Source of the DNA: Comamonas sp. 26
Lineage (GTDB): Bacteria; Pseudomonadota; Gammaproteobacteria; Burkholderiales; Burkholderiaceae_C
Length of the DNA: 64,000 nucleotides
Direction: 5' to 3'
Assembly: GCF_002754475.1 (NCBI RefSeq)
Contig: NZ_PEFL01000003.1
Coordinates: 710,303-774,302, forward strand
Positions 8,403 through 17,404 of the stretch are shown piece by piece; position 1 is the stretch's first letter, and each line of letters begins with the position of its first letter. Position numbers and translations under genes: made by a program. Under the pieces are notes generated by a model, which did no database searches, was not told the DNA's origin, and worked only from the letters and a program-made list of their open reading frames with translations.

Positions 8403-9445
8403 GCACGTCTTTATCTCAATCCTCATCTTTGGCTGCGAATAATGCGCTGGCCGTTGATGCACGCTCGCTCAATGCTCTTAAAACTGCAGCAGGCGAGAAC
8501 AACCCGCAGGCGGTGCGCGAGACGGCCAAGCAGCTTGAATCGCTGTTCATGCGCGAGATGATCAAGAGCATGCGCGAGGCGACCATGAAGTCCGGCTTGC
8601 TTGATAGCGCGCAGGGCAATCTCAGCACCGACCTGCTCGATCAGCAGCTTTCCGTGGCCATGGCCGGCCAGCCCGGTGGGCTGACGGACGCGATCAGCAA
8701 ACAGCTGGCACGCACCATGGGTGTAGAGGCGGCGGATGATGCGGAAATCGCTGTCCCCTCGACCCTGAGCATGAGTCGCAGTGCCTGGCGCAATGTGGGC
8801 AGCAACGGCGCATGGAGCGGTAGCCGTGCACAGGCCACGCAGTCCGTGAACGCCTATGCACCAGCGCCCAAGGGGCGCGATAACTTTGTGACGGCGCACA
8901 ACAGCGCCGCGCAGCGCATTGCCAGTGAAAGCGGCATTCCTGCCCATTACATGATTGGTCAGGCCGGACATGAAACCGGCTGGGGCAAGAGCGAAATCCG
9001 CAACAAGGATGGCAGCAACTCCTTCAACCTGTTTGGCATCAAGGCCGGGGGCAGCTGGACGGGCAAGGTGGCCGAGGTCACGACTACCGAATACATCAAC
9101 GGTGCGCCCAAAAAGATCACGGCCAAGTTTCGCGCCTATGACTCGTTTGAAGAGTCGTTCCGTGACTACGCACGCCTGATCGGCAGCAGCCCGCGCTATG
9201 AAAAAGCCATGGCCCAGACGGGCTCTGCACAGGCTTACGCCAGCGAGCTGCAAAAAGCCGGCTACGCCACCGACCCGGCTTACGCACAAAAGCTCAGCCG
9301 CGCCATTCAGAGCGTGCAGCAGGTCAATGTCGCTGCAGCCAATAGCAATGTGAACAGCGCTGCCCAAGTTGCCAGCCGCAGTAGCGTCGGCATTGGTGGC
9401 AATCGCGCTGCTCCGATCAACAAGATCAACGAGAACCAGTCATGA
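8399..9445 (+). CDS. flgJ: Rod cap / peptidoglycan hydrolase FlgJ
   Basis: 348 residues in two domains. The N-terminal rod-binding domain (residues about 30-100) contains TAKQLESLFMREMIKSMR. The C-terminal half (about 160-310) is a glucosaminidase-type muramidase with GQAGHETGWGKSEI; Glu192 is the likely catalytic acid. The fused form, with a rod cap plus an enzyme that opens peptidoglycan for the rod, is the beta/gammaproteobacterial type. It overlaps flgI and flgK by ATGA at both ends. Confidence 0.95.
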   Translation: MSTSLSQSSSLAANNALAVDARSLNALKTAAGENNPQAVRETAKQLESLFMREMIKSMREATMKSGLLDSAQGNLSTDLLDQQLSVAMAGQPGGLTDAISKQLARTMGVEAADDAEIAVPSTLSMSRSAWRNVGSNGAWSGSRAQATQSVNAYAPAPKGRDNFVTAHNSAAQRIASESGIPAHYMIGQAGHETGWGKSEIRNKDGSNSFNLFGIKAGGSWTGKVAEVTTTEYINGAPKKITAKFRAYDSFEESFRDYARLIGSSPRYEKAMAQTGSAQAYASELQKAGYATDPAYAQKLSRAIQSVQQVNVAAANSNVNSAAQVASRSSVGIGGNRAAPINKINENQS

Positions 9446-11385
9446 GTCTTCTGAATGTGGGCGCGCGCGCCCTGATGGCCAACCAGCTTGCCCTGCAGAC
9501 AGCAGGAAACAATATTGCCAACGTCAATACCGCAGGCTACTCGCGTCAGACGGTGGCGTTTCAGACAGCGGTCGGCCAAAACATGGGCAATGGCTATATC
9601 GGCAATGGTGCCGATATAGCCACCGTCATGCGCAACTTCAGCGAGCTGCTGAATCGTCAGGCCACGGCTGCCAAGGCGGTAGGCGCTGCTGATACGGCTC
9701 GTTCGCAGTCGCTTAACCAGCTGCAGGAAGTGTTCTCAGGCGGTAGCAATGGTCTGGGCGCAGCGATTAACGGCATGATGAATGCGTTCGCCGATGTGAG
9801 CAGCGCCCCCACCGATTCATCGGCGCGCCAGGTCGTGCTGACACGAATGAACGAGCTGGCCGCACGCTTTCGCTCGGCATCAGCCCAGCTCGATGAGATG
9901 GACTACAGCACGCGCCAGCAGATGAGCAATGACGTGAATGTGGTCAACAGCCTGTCCGAGCAGGTGGCGACCCTGAACGGGCAGATAAGTCGTGCCATGG
10001 CCACAGGCCACACGCCCAACGATTTGCTGGATCAGCGTGACCAGTTGGTGCGCGATATCAACAAATATGTGCAGACCTCGCAGGTCGACGGGGGCGATGG
10101 CTCCATCAGCCTGTTTGTGGGCGGCAGCCAGCCGCTGGTGCTGGGGCTGGATTCCGCCAAGCTCAGCATGCAGGAGTCGACCCAGTACCCGGGCAGCGGC
10201 AAGATGAGCCTGTACTTTCAGCAGCAGGGCGGCCAGCCGGTAGAGCTGACGCCTGCCATGACCGGTGGCGGTGAAATTTCGGGTCTGCTGCAGTTTCAGA
10301 ACAACGATCTGGCCGAGGGCCGCAACCTGCTGGGCCGCATGGCGATTGCCATTGGCGATACGCTCAATACGCAAAATCAGCTGGGTTTGACCTTGTCTGG
10401 AAAGCCGGGTGGGGCGCTGTTCAATATTCCGATGACGACGACGGGTGCCACCACGGGTGCTCAGTGGGAGCAGCCCAATACGCCCACGGTCACGGTCAAG
10501 GACTCTAGCCAGCTCAAGGCGTCTGATTACAAAATCGCGTTTGGTGCCGATGCGCCCAAGGGTCAGGTCGTAAGACTGTCCGATGGACAGTCCACTGCCT
10601 TCAACGATCTGGCTGACCTCAAGAGCAAGAGCATTGATGGTTTGCAGTTTGACCTCAAAAATGAAGGTCTGGCTGGTCAGTCCGTGCTGTTCAGCCCCGT
10701 GGCAAAGGCTGCGCATGATATTCAGTCGGTGGTGCACTCCGGCAATGATCTGGCCGCGGCCAACCCCGTGTCGGCCAAGATCAATTCGCTGGGGGATGCA
10801 GCATTGCGCATGTCCAGCCTGACGGTGGAAAAAGGCTTTTCAGGCGCTCTGCCGACAGGCACGACCCTGTCTTTCTCTGCTGGTGCCAATGGCTCGGTCA
10901 CTTACACCATCAGTCCAGCACCGACAGGTGTGGCGGCCACTGGCACTTATGTGTCGGGTCAGGCGATTGCGCTGGCACCGGGTCTCAAGGTCACGCTTAG
11001 CGGAACCCCGGCTATCGACGGCTCCAGCAGCGACAGCGTGAGTTTTGCGCCCAATACCTTCTACAGCTCGGACACCGGCAACGCCAGCTCCTTCCTGTCC
11101 TTGCGCGATGTCGTGATTTTTGATGGTGCCACGACGCTCAGTGATGGCTTCTCGACCACCATGGCGCAGATTGGTACGCGCACACAAAGCGCGGCCTATG
11201 CCGCCAAGTTGTCGGAAACCATTGCCAAGAATCTGGAAAGTGACCGAACAGCGGTATCGGGCGTCAATCTCGATGAAGAGGCCGCCAAGCTGCTGCAGTT
11301 TCAGCAGGCCTATCAGGCCTCGGCCAAGATGCTGCAGGTGGCCCAGGGCATTTTTGACAGCGTGATTCAGGCCGTTGGCCGTTAA
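9442..11385 (+). CDS. flgK: Hook-filament junction protein FlgK (HAP1)
   Basis: 647 residues. The N-terminus SLLNVGARALMANQLALQTA and NIANVNTAGYSRQTV and the C-terminal SGVNLDEEAAKLLQFQQAYQ are the conserved terminal helices of FlgK. A long variable middle accounts for the length. It joins hook to filament together with FlgL and depends on the FlgN chaperone. It starts inside the flgJ stop codon region. Confidence 0.95.
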   Translation: MSLLNVGARALMANQLALQTAGNNIANVNTAGYSRQTVAFQTAVGQNMGNGYIGNGADIATVMRNFSELLNRQATAAKAVGAADTARSQSLNQLQEVFSGGSNGLGAAINGMMNAFADVSSAPTDSSARQVVLTRMNELAARFRSASAQLDEMDYSTRQQMSNDVNVVNSLSEQVATLNGQISRAMATGHTPNDLLDQRDQLVRDINKYVQTSQVDGGDGSISLFVGGSQPLVLGLDSAKLSMQESTQYPGSGKMSLYFQQQGGQPVELTPAMTGGGEISGLLQFQNNDLAEGRNLLGRMAIAIGDTLNTQNQLGLTLSGKPGGALFNIPMTTTGATTGAQWEQPNTPTVTVKDSSQLKASDYKIAFGADAPKGQVVRLSDGQSTAFNDLADLKSKSIDGLQFDLKNEGLAGQSVLFSPVAKAAHDIQSVVHSGNDLAAANPVSAKINSLGDAALRMSSLTVEKGFSGALPTGTTLSFSAGANGSVTYTISPAPTGVAATGTYVSGQAIALAPGLKVTLSGTPAIDGSSSDSVSFAPNTFYSSDTGNASSFLSLRDVVIFDGATTLSDGFSTTMAQIGTRTQSAAYAAKLSETIAKNLESDRTAVSGVNLDEEAAKLLQFQQAYQASAKMLQVAQGIFDSVIQAVGR

Positions 11386-11408
11386 CCCATGACCACTGGA
11401 GAACAGGC

Positions 11409-12611
11409 ATGAGCATTAACCGCATTGGCACGGCCAATATGTATGACAGCACCATCAGCAACCTGGGCTCGCGTCAAAGCAGTCTGGTCGATCTGATGGA
11501 AAAGACAACGGCTGGCAAGCGCGTGCTGCGCGCCAGCGATGACCCTGTTGCAGCAGCACAGGCTGAGCGTGCGCGCACCCGCATCACCCGCTCTGAAAAC
11601 GAGCAGCGCGTGCTGGGTTCCCAGCGTGACGTGATTGCTCAGGGCGAATCTGAGCTGGGCAAGGCCCATGGTGCCTTGCAGGACTTTCGGGATCTGCTGC
11701 TTCAGGCCGGTAACGGCTCTTACGATCAGGTGGCCCGTGATGCGCTGGTGCAGCAGATGGAAAGCCTGCGCGATCAGATTCTGGGCTACGCCAACGCCAA
11801 GGACTCCAATGGGTTGCCCATCTTCCGTGGGCTGGGCAGCTCCGATACACCTTTGCAAAGCGTTCCACCGGGCGCACAAAGCTCGCTCAACCCCGGACAG
11901 AACACCGGCAGTGACAATGGCCTTCCTATTTCGCTGGACGGCCATGCTGTATGGCTCAACGTACCTACGGGTAACGGCGTTTTTGAAGTCGGTAGCGGCG
12001 CATCCAACGCTGGCAAGGCCTGGGCGGATGCGGGATCGATCACCGACCCAAGCAAGGTGACGGGCGACAGCTATACGCTGGTGTTCACCAAGGATCCCAC
12101 GTCTGGAGCGGTCAGCTATGTGATCAATTCCAGCGCTGGTACGTCCACACCTTCGGCCGCCTACAAAGCGGGTGAGGCGATCACCATCAATGGTCAGCAA
12201 ATCGTTCTCAAGGGCGAGCCCGCCAATGGCGACAGCTTCACCATGGCACCCAGCAAGCGCACCGATATCTTCACGGTGCTTGATCAGGCTATCAGCACAG
12301 TCAAGAGCGGTACCAACGGATCTGCAGCGCTGCAGCAGGGTCTGGGGCGCGCCATGAGCGAGCTGGACTCTGGCATGAACCGCGTGCAGGCTGTTCGCAG
12401 CTATGCGGGCGATCAGCTCAAGCGTGCGGATCGACTTGAGTCGGACATGAAAGATCAGGCGCTGACGCAAGAAGGAGCACGCTCACGTGCAGAAGATATC
12501 GATATGATCACTGCGCTGTCGGATGTGGAGACGCAAAAGGTGGGCCTGCAAGCCGCCTTGCAGTCTTATGCGCAGATGCAGAAGCTCTCTCTTTTCAACT
12601 ACATCAGCTGA
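11409..12611 (+). CDS. flgL: Hook-filament junction protein FlgL (HAP3)
   Basis: 400 residues. The flagellin-like N-terminus (RIGTANMYDSTISNLGSRQS, then GKRVLRASDDPVAAAQAERA) and the C-terminal helix ALSDVETQKVGLQAALQSYA identify FlgL. It is the last gene of the flgB-flgL series. Ribosome site GGAG at 11399-11402. A 55-base gap separates it from the HDOD gene, and no strong terminator is seen in that gap. Confidence 0.94.
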   Translation: MSINRIGTANMYDSTISNLGSRQSSLVDLMEKTTAGKRVLRASDDPVAAAQAERARTRITRSENEQRVLGSQRDVIAQGESELGKAHGALQDFRDLLLQAGNGSYDQVARDALVQQMESLRDQILGYANAKDSNGLPIFRGLGSSDTPLQSVPPGAQSSLNPGQNTGSDNGLPISLDGHAVWLNVPTGNGVFEVGSGASNAGKAWADAGSITDPSKVTGDSYTLVFTKDPTSGAVSYVINSSAGTSTPSAAYKAGEAITINGQQIVLKGEPANGDSFTMAPSKRTDIFTVLDQAISTVKSGTNGSAALQQGLGRAMSELDSGMNRVQAVRSYAGDQLKRADRLESDMKDQALTQEGARSRAEDIDMITALSDVETQKVGLQAALQSYAQMQKLSLFNYIS

Positions 12612-12666
12612 TCGCGGCGGGCCTGGCCCGTCTTGATGGCTTGCATGTCACCAGCCCACGCGTTTC

Positions 12667-13950
12667 ATGGTCCAGTCTGCTCTCAGTTCTTTGACACTTG
12701 GCTACCGGCCGCTCTGGGGTCGTGCGCGGCGTCTGGCGGGGATTCAGCTTTATGTGCATGAAGACCCCGGCACCAGCGCCGATCTGGCGCACTTTCTGCG
12801 CAGCGTGGATGAAATCTGGAGCCGGCAAGCGCCGCCGCTGCTGATATCGCCTCAGTCCCGCCAAGTTTTGTGCAATCTGCTCGAGCATGCGCCGCAGGGC
12901 AGTCCGTGGATTGAGGTGCGCGGCGACTGGCTGGCGCAAGATGAAGGCATTTACGCGTTGGTGCAAAAAGCCAAGGCCCGTGGGCTGATGCTGGTCTGGG
13001 CTGGCGGTCTGGCCGATGTGCCCGATGCCGATGCCGCCCGCTGTTTTGCCAGCAGCTTGCTGAGCCTGCCGCCTGAGGGTGCCAGCGGCATTGCCAATAG
13101 CGTGAGAGAAGCTTCTGCCCAGGCATCGCTGCCCGTCAAAACTGCAGACAAGCCACAAGCGGCTCCATTTTTTGCGAGCCCGCCGCTGAATCTGCTCAAT
13201 GGGCAGATGTATGAGGGGCTGCAGAGTCTGGCGCTGGCGCAAGCCTGCCTTGATGACTATGAAGCCGCTGCCGTGGCGGGCTGGCCTGTGGCTGACACCA
13301 TGCAGGCCTATCGCCTGCAGCAGCCCCAGCCGTCGCGCGATGCGCTGTTCAGGCTGATGAAAGCCATCGACAAAGAGCAGTCGCTTGATGTGATGGAAGA
13401 AATTCTGGGCTCAGACCCGGTGCTGGCCTATCGTTTTTTGCTCTATACCAACTCGGCCGCTCTGGGCCTGCGCCGCGGCGTGGATTCGCTGCGCCGTGGG
13501 CTGGTCATGCTGGGACTGGGCACACTGGAGCGCTGGCTGGCAGACCAGTTGCCCCATGCCTGTGTGGAGCAAGACCTGGTGCCGCTGCGCACCCAGGTGG
13601 TGCTGCGCGCCAAGCTGGCCGAGGAGCTGATTGAAGCCGGGGTGAGTCTGGACCTGCAGCGTGAGATGTATCTGTGCAGCCTGTTCTCGCAGCTGGATTT
13701 GATGCTGCACGAGCCGGTTGCCAACATCCTGCGCCGCACGCCGCTGAACGAGCGCATTTTTGATGCCATCGTCACGCGCTCCGGCCCTTATGCCGCCGTG
13801 CTGCAGATGAGTCAGGCGCTGGAAGGGCGCGACCCGGCCCCCATTCGCCAGTTGCGCGAGCAAGAAGGCTGGGAGGCTGAAGACCTCAATCGCATGCTGC
13901 TGCGCATGCTCAGCGCGCTGAAGCTGGGCATGCCCCAACTTCAGTCTTAA
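12667..13950 (+). CDS. HDOD-domain signalling protein, possibly with a degenerate EAL-like N-terminus
   Basis: 427 residues. The C-terminal part (about 225-400) is an HDOD domain, with RLMKAIDKEQSLDVMEEILG, SDPVLAYRFLLYTNSAALGL and RRGLVMLGLGTLERWLADQL. HDOD is an HD-fold without the metal-binding His-Asp residues. The N-terminal 150 residues show no EAL catalytic motif, although their spacing resembles the EAL-HDOD (YuxH/CdgJ) architecture. Such proteins often affect motility. Its position directly after flgL suggests a motility or cyclic-di-GMP-linked role; this is inference. Confidence 0.75.
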   Translation: MVQSALSSLTLGYRPLWGRARRLAGIQLYVHEDPGTSADLAHFLRSVDEIWSRQAPPLLISPQSRQVLCNLLEHAPQGSPWIEVRGDWLAQDEGIYALVQKAKARGLMLVWAGGLADVPDADAARCFASSLLSLPPEGASGIANSVREASAQASLPVKTADKPQAAPFFASPPLNLLNGQMYEGLQSLALAQACLDDYEAAAVAGWPVADTMQAYRLQQPQPSRDALFRLMKAIDKEQSLDVMEEILGSDPVLAYRFLLYTNSAALGLRRGVDSLRRGLVMLGLGTLERWLADQLPHACVEQDLVPLRTQVVLRAKLAEELIEAGVSLDLQREMYLCSLFSQLDLMLHEPVANILRRTPLNERIFDAIVTRSGPYAAVLQMSQALEGRDPAPIRQLREQEGWEAEDLNRMLLRMLSALKLGMPQLQS

Positions 13951-13989
13951 GAAAATTTTGTATAAAAGAAGGCTCTAGCCTTTAAGAAT

Positions 13990-14033
13990 AAAGCGCAAGC
14001 AGCTATCAAAAACGATAGCTCCGCTTGCGCTTT
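13990..14033. repeat. Dispersed palindromic repeat, possible terminator after the HDOD gene
   Basis: A long near-perfect inverted repeat: AAAGCGCAAGC plus GCTATC on the left, and GATAGC plus GCTTGCGCTTT on the right, around an AAAAAC loop. It lies in the 176-base gap before flhB and could act as a terminator. It is the best-formed copy of the repeat family in this window. Confidence 0.65.
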
Positions 14034-14126
14034 AGTCGCGCATAAACAGGGCTTGGCTGCCGCTTATCCGCGCATTGCACGGGCGCCAGATTCGGACAAT
14101 CTGGCTATCCCATCCGTCCGTGCGCC

Positions 14127-15302
14127 ATGTCCGAATCCCAAGACAAAAATCTACCCGCTACCGAGCGCAAGCTGCAGAAAACGCGAGAAGACGGTCAGGG
14201 TGCGCGTTCGCGCGATCTCTCGCATCTGGCGATTCTGGGTACTGGTGCATTGCTGATGCTGATGGGCACGCAGCCCCTGATCAATTACATGCGCGAAGCC
14301 GTGGCCAAGCAACTGGTGTTCAACGCCGCAGCGGCGAAGACGCCCGCCATGATGCTGGAGCGTATGCAGCCCATGCTGCTGCTGGGCCTGAGCGTGGCTG
14401 TGATTTTTGCGCTGGTGACCACCGGCGCATCGGTGCTGTCGGGTGTGGCCGCAGGCGGCTGGATCTTCAGCTTCAAGCCCATCGAGCCTAAATTCAGCAA
14501 GCTCAGCCCCTTGTCGGGCCTCAAAAATCTGTTTTCCAAGCAGCAGATGACCACCGTGGTCAAGATGGTGCTGATGACCATTGTTCTGAGCTTTGTGGCC
14601 TGGAAGTACATGAGCGCGAACATTGCCGAAATTGCGTCGGTATCGGCCCAGCCATCGCCCATGGCACTGTCCATGGTGGGCTCCTGGCTCAGCACCGGCG
14701 TCACGCTGCTGCTGGTCGTGGTGCTGCTTGTGGCGGTGATTGACGTGCCGCTGCAGGCCTTTCTGTTCAAGTCGCGTCTGAAGATGAGCCATGAGGAAGT
14801 CAAGCAGGAACACAAGGAATCTGACGGCAACCCTCAGCTCAAGGGCAAGCTGCGCCAGAAGCAGCGCGAGATTGCCGATCGCGCCAGTGTTTCCGCCGTG
14901 CCTCGTGCTGACTTTGTGGTCACCAACCCCACGCACTACGCCGTAGCGCTGCGCTATGACGACGCCACCATGGCCGCACCGCAGGTGATTGCCAAGGGCA
15001 CAGATCTGGTGGCGCTCAAGATTCGTGAAATTGCGGGCACGCACAAGATTCCCGTGCTGGAGTCGCCCATGCTGGCGCGTGCGCTCTATGCCCATGCCGA
15101 TCTGGATCAGGCCATTCCCTCCGGTCTCTACACGGCGGTGGCGCAAGTGCTGGCCTATGTCTATCGCCTCAAGGCCGCATTGAGCGGCCAAGGCCCCATG
15201 CCTGAAGAGTTGGGCGAGCCCCCGGTGCCGGTGGAGCTGGATCCGCAGCGCGGTCGAACCCAGTCCGCAGATGCGGCTGCGCAGCAAGAAGGTAATGTGT
15301 GA
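14127..15302 (+). CDS. flhB: Flagellar export switch protein FlhB
   Basis: 391 residues. The hydrophilic N-terminus (ATERKLQKTREDGQGARSRD) is typical. Four membrane segments lie between about residues 32 and 215. The cytoplasmic domain has the autocleavage motif Asn-Pro-Thr-His at 267-270. FlhB switches export specificity from rod/hook to filament substrates together with FliK. Its stop overlaps the flhA start by one base. Confidence 0.96.
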   Translation: MSESQDKNLPATERKLQKTREDGQGARSRDLSHLAILGTGALLMLMGTQPLINYMREAVAKQLVFNAAAAKTPAMMLERMQPMLLLGLSVAVIFALVTTGASVLSGVAAGGWIFSFKPIEPKFSKLSPLSGLKNLFSKQQMTTVVKMVLMTIVLSFVAWKYMSANIAEIASVSAQPSPMALSMVGSWLSTGVTLLLVVVLLVAVIDVPLQAFLFKSRLKMSHEEVKQEHKESDGNPQLKGKLRQKQREIADRASVSAVPRADFVVTNPTHYAVALRYDDATMAAPQVIAKGTDLVALKIREIAGTHKIPVLESPMLARALYAHADLDQAIPSGLYTAVAQVLAYVYRLKAALSGQGPMPEELGEPPVPVELDPQRGRTQSADAAAQQEGNV

Positions 15303-17404
15303 TGAAGTCCAATCCTCTGCAAATTTTTCAGAAATGGTCTGGCAACAATGCCGGCGCTCTGCAAGGGCTGACGGCTCCTCTTCTGGTCGTGGCCATCCTC
15401 GGCCTGATGGTGCTGCCGGTTCCCCCGTGGATGCTGGACACCTTCTTTACCCTCAACATCGCCGTGGCGTTGATGGTGATGATGGTGGCGGCCTACATGA
15501 TCAAGCCGCTGGATTTTGCGGCCTTCCCATCGGTGCTGCTGCTGACCACGCTGATGCGCCTGTCGCTCAACGTGGCCTCCACCCGTGTGGTGCTGATGGA
15601 GGGTCACACCGGCCCCGGCGCTGCGGGCGCGGTGATTGAGGCGTTTGGTCACTTTCTGATTGGTGGCAACTTTGCCGTGGGTCTGATCGTGTTCAGTATT
15701 CTGGTGGTGATCAACTTTGTGGTGATTACCAAGGGCGCTGAGCGTATTGCTGAAGTCTCGGCCCGCTTTACGCTGGACGCTATGCCCGGCAAGCAGATGG
15801 CTGTAGATGCCGATCTGAACGCCGGCCTGATCGACGAAAAAGAAGCCAAGCGTCGCCGTGCCGAGGTGGGTGAGGAAGCCAATTTCTTCGGCTCCATGGA
15901 CGGTGCCAGCAAGTTTGTGCGCGGCGATGCGATTGCCGGCATCTTGATTCTGGTGATTAACGTGATTGGTGGCCTGATCATCGGCATGGTGCAGCACGGC
16001 CTGTCAGCCGAGCAAGCGGCAAACAGCTACATTCTGCTGGCCGTGGGAGATGCGCTGGTGGCGCAGATTCCGGGTCTGCTGATCTCGGTGGCGTCGGCTA
16101 TGGTGATCTCGCGCGTGGGCAAAGATGCAGATATGGGCCGCCAGATCGTGCAGCAGCTTTTCATGTCGCCCAAGGTGCTGGGCATTACAGCGGGCGTGAT
16201 GATTATGTTGGGCCTGATCCCTGGCATGCCGCACACGGTGTTTCTGCTCATGGGCGCACTGCTGGGCTGGGGCGCATGGTCGCTCGATAAAAAAGAAAAA
16301 GCCCGAGTGGCTGAGCAAAGCAGCGCCCCCGCGCCGCAGCAGCAACAGGCGCAGGCCGATGGTGAAGCCACCTGGGACGATCTGCAGCCCGTGGACCTGC
16401 TGGGGCTGGAGCTGGGCTACCGTCTGATTGCGCTGGTGGACAAAAGCCGTCAAGGCGACTTGCTGACCCGTATCAAGGGTGTGCGCCGCAAGTTTGCGCA
16501 GGAGGTGGGATTTTTACCGCCCGCCGTCCATGTGCGTGACAACCTCGAACTCAAGCCCAGCGCTTACCGCATGACCCTGCGCGGCGTGATGGTGGGCGAG
16601 GGCGAGGCCTTCCCCGGCATGTTTCTTGCGATCAACCCCGGTGGCATCACCACTCCGTTGATCGGCACAGCCACGACTGATCCGGCGTTCGGCTTGCCAG
16701 CCCATTGGATCGATGAACGGCAAAAGGAAGCGGCACAAATGGCCGGTTTTACCGTCGTTGATTCGGAAACTGTGATGGCCACGCATTTGTCACACTTGAT
16801 GCAAGTGCACGCGGCCAAGTTGCTGTCTCGTACCGAGACGCAGCAACTGGTCGATCACGTGGCCAAGCTCGCTCCCAAACTCATTGAAGAAGTCATCCCG
16901 AAAATGGTGCCCATCACAACGTTCCAGAAAGTCCTCCAGCTGCTGCTGGAGGACTCTGTGCACATTCGTGATATCCGCACCATCATCGAGACGCTGGCCG
17001 AAAACGCCACGCAGACGACCGACCCGGTGGAGCTGGCGCGTCGCGTGCGCATTGCGCTGTCGCCTGCCATCGTGCAGCAGATCTACGGCCCCACTCGTGA
17101 GCTCAATGTGATTGCCATCGAGCCCGGTCTGGAGCGCCTGCTGGTGCAGGCACTGTCGAATCCCAATGCCCCATCGCTGGACCCCGGCGTGGCGGAAATT
17201 CTCACACAAAAAGCGGTCGATGTCGCCAACCAACAGGAAGAGCTGGGCCTGCCCGCCTGCCTGCTGGTACCAGACGCGATCCGCAACTCTCTTTCTAAGC
17301 TGCTGCGCCGTGTGGCGCCGCGTCTGCAGGTGCTCGCACACAGCGAGATTCCCGAGACGCACACCATTCGCATCGGCCCGATTCTTAAAGGTGCATCCGC
17401 ATGA
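15302..17404 (+). CDS. flhA: Flagellar export apparatus protein FlhA
   Basis: 700 residues from ATG 15302; a GTG one codon upstream is also possible. The N-terminal half has about eight membrane segments and the conserved FHIPEP-type loop (DFAAFPSVLLLTTLMRLSLN, TKGAERIAEVSARFTLDAMP). The C-terminal cytoplasmic domain docks chaperone-substrate complexes. It is the major gate protein of the flagellar type III system and is coupled to flhB upstream and flhF downstream (ATGA overlap). Confidence 0.97.
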   Translation: MKSNPLQIFQKWSGNNAGALQGLTAPLLVVAILGLMVLPVPPWMLDTFFTLNIAVALMVMMVAAYMIKPLDFAAFPSVLLLTTLMRLSLNVASTRVVLMEGHTGPGAAGAVIEAFGHFLIGGNFAVGLIVFSILVVINFVVITKGAERIAEVSARFTLDAMPGKQMAVDADLNAGLIDEKEAKRRRAEVGEEANFFGSMDGASKFVRGDAIAGILILVINVIGGLIIGMVQHGLSAEQAANSYILLAVGDALVAQIPGLLISVASAMVISRVGKDADMGRQIVQQLFMSPKVLGITAGVMIMLGLIPGMPHTVFLLMGALLGWGAWSLDKKEKARVAEQSSAPAPQQQQAQADGEATWDDLQPVDLLGLELGYRLIALVDKSRQGDLLTRIKGVRRKFAQEVGFLPPAVHVRDNLELKPSAYRMTLRGVMVGEGEAFPGMFLAINPGGITTPLIGTATTDPAFGLPAHWIDERQKEAAQMAGFTVVDSETVMATHLSHLMQVHAAKLLSRTETQQLVDHVAKLAPKLIEEVIPKMVPITTFQKVLQLLLEDSVHIRDIRTIIETLAENATQTTDPVELARRVRIALSPAIVQQIYGPTRELNVIAIEPGLERLLVQALSNPNAPSLDPGVAEILTQKAVDVANQQEELGLPACLLVPDAIRNSLSKLLRRVAPRLQVLAHSEIPETHTIRIGPILKGASA

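Noticed and set aside
14045..14076. Possible sigma-28 promoter upstream of flhB (TAAA-N15-GCTTATCC)
   Set aside because: Only four of eight -10 bases match, and flhB is usually an earlier-class gene.
14151..15287. 378-codon open frame antisense to flhB
   Set aside because: Histidine-rich low-complexity translation with no domain; flhB is unambiguous on the other strand.
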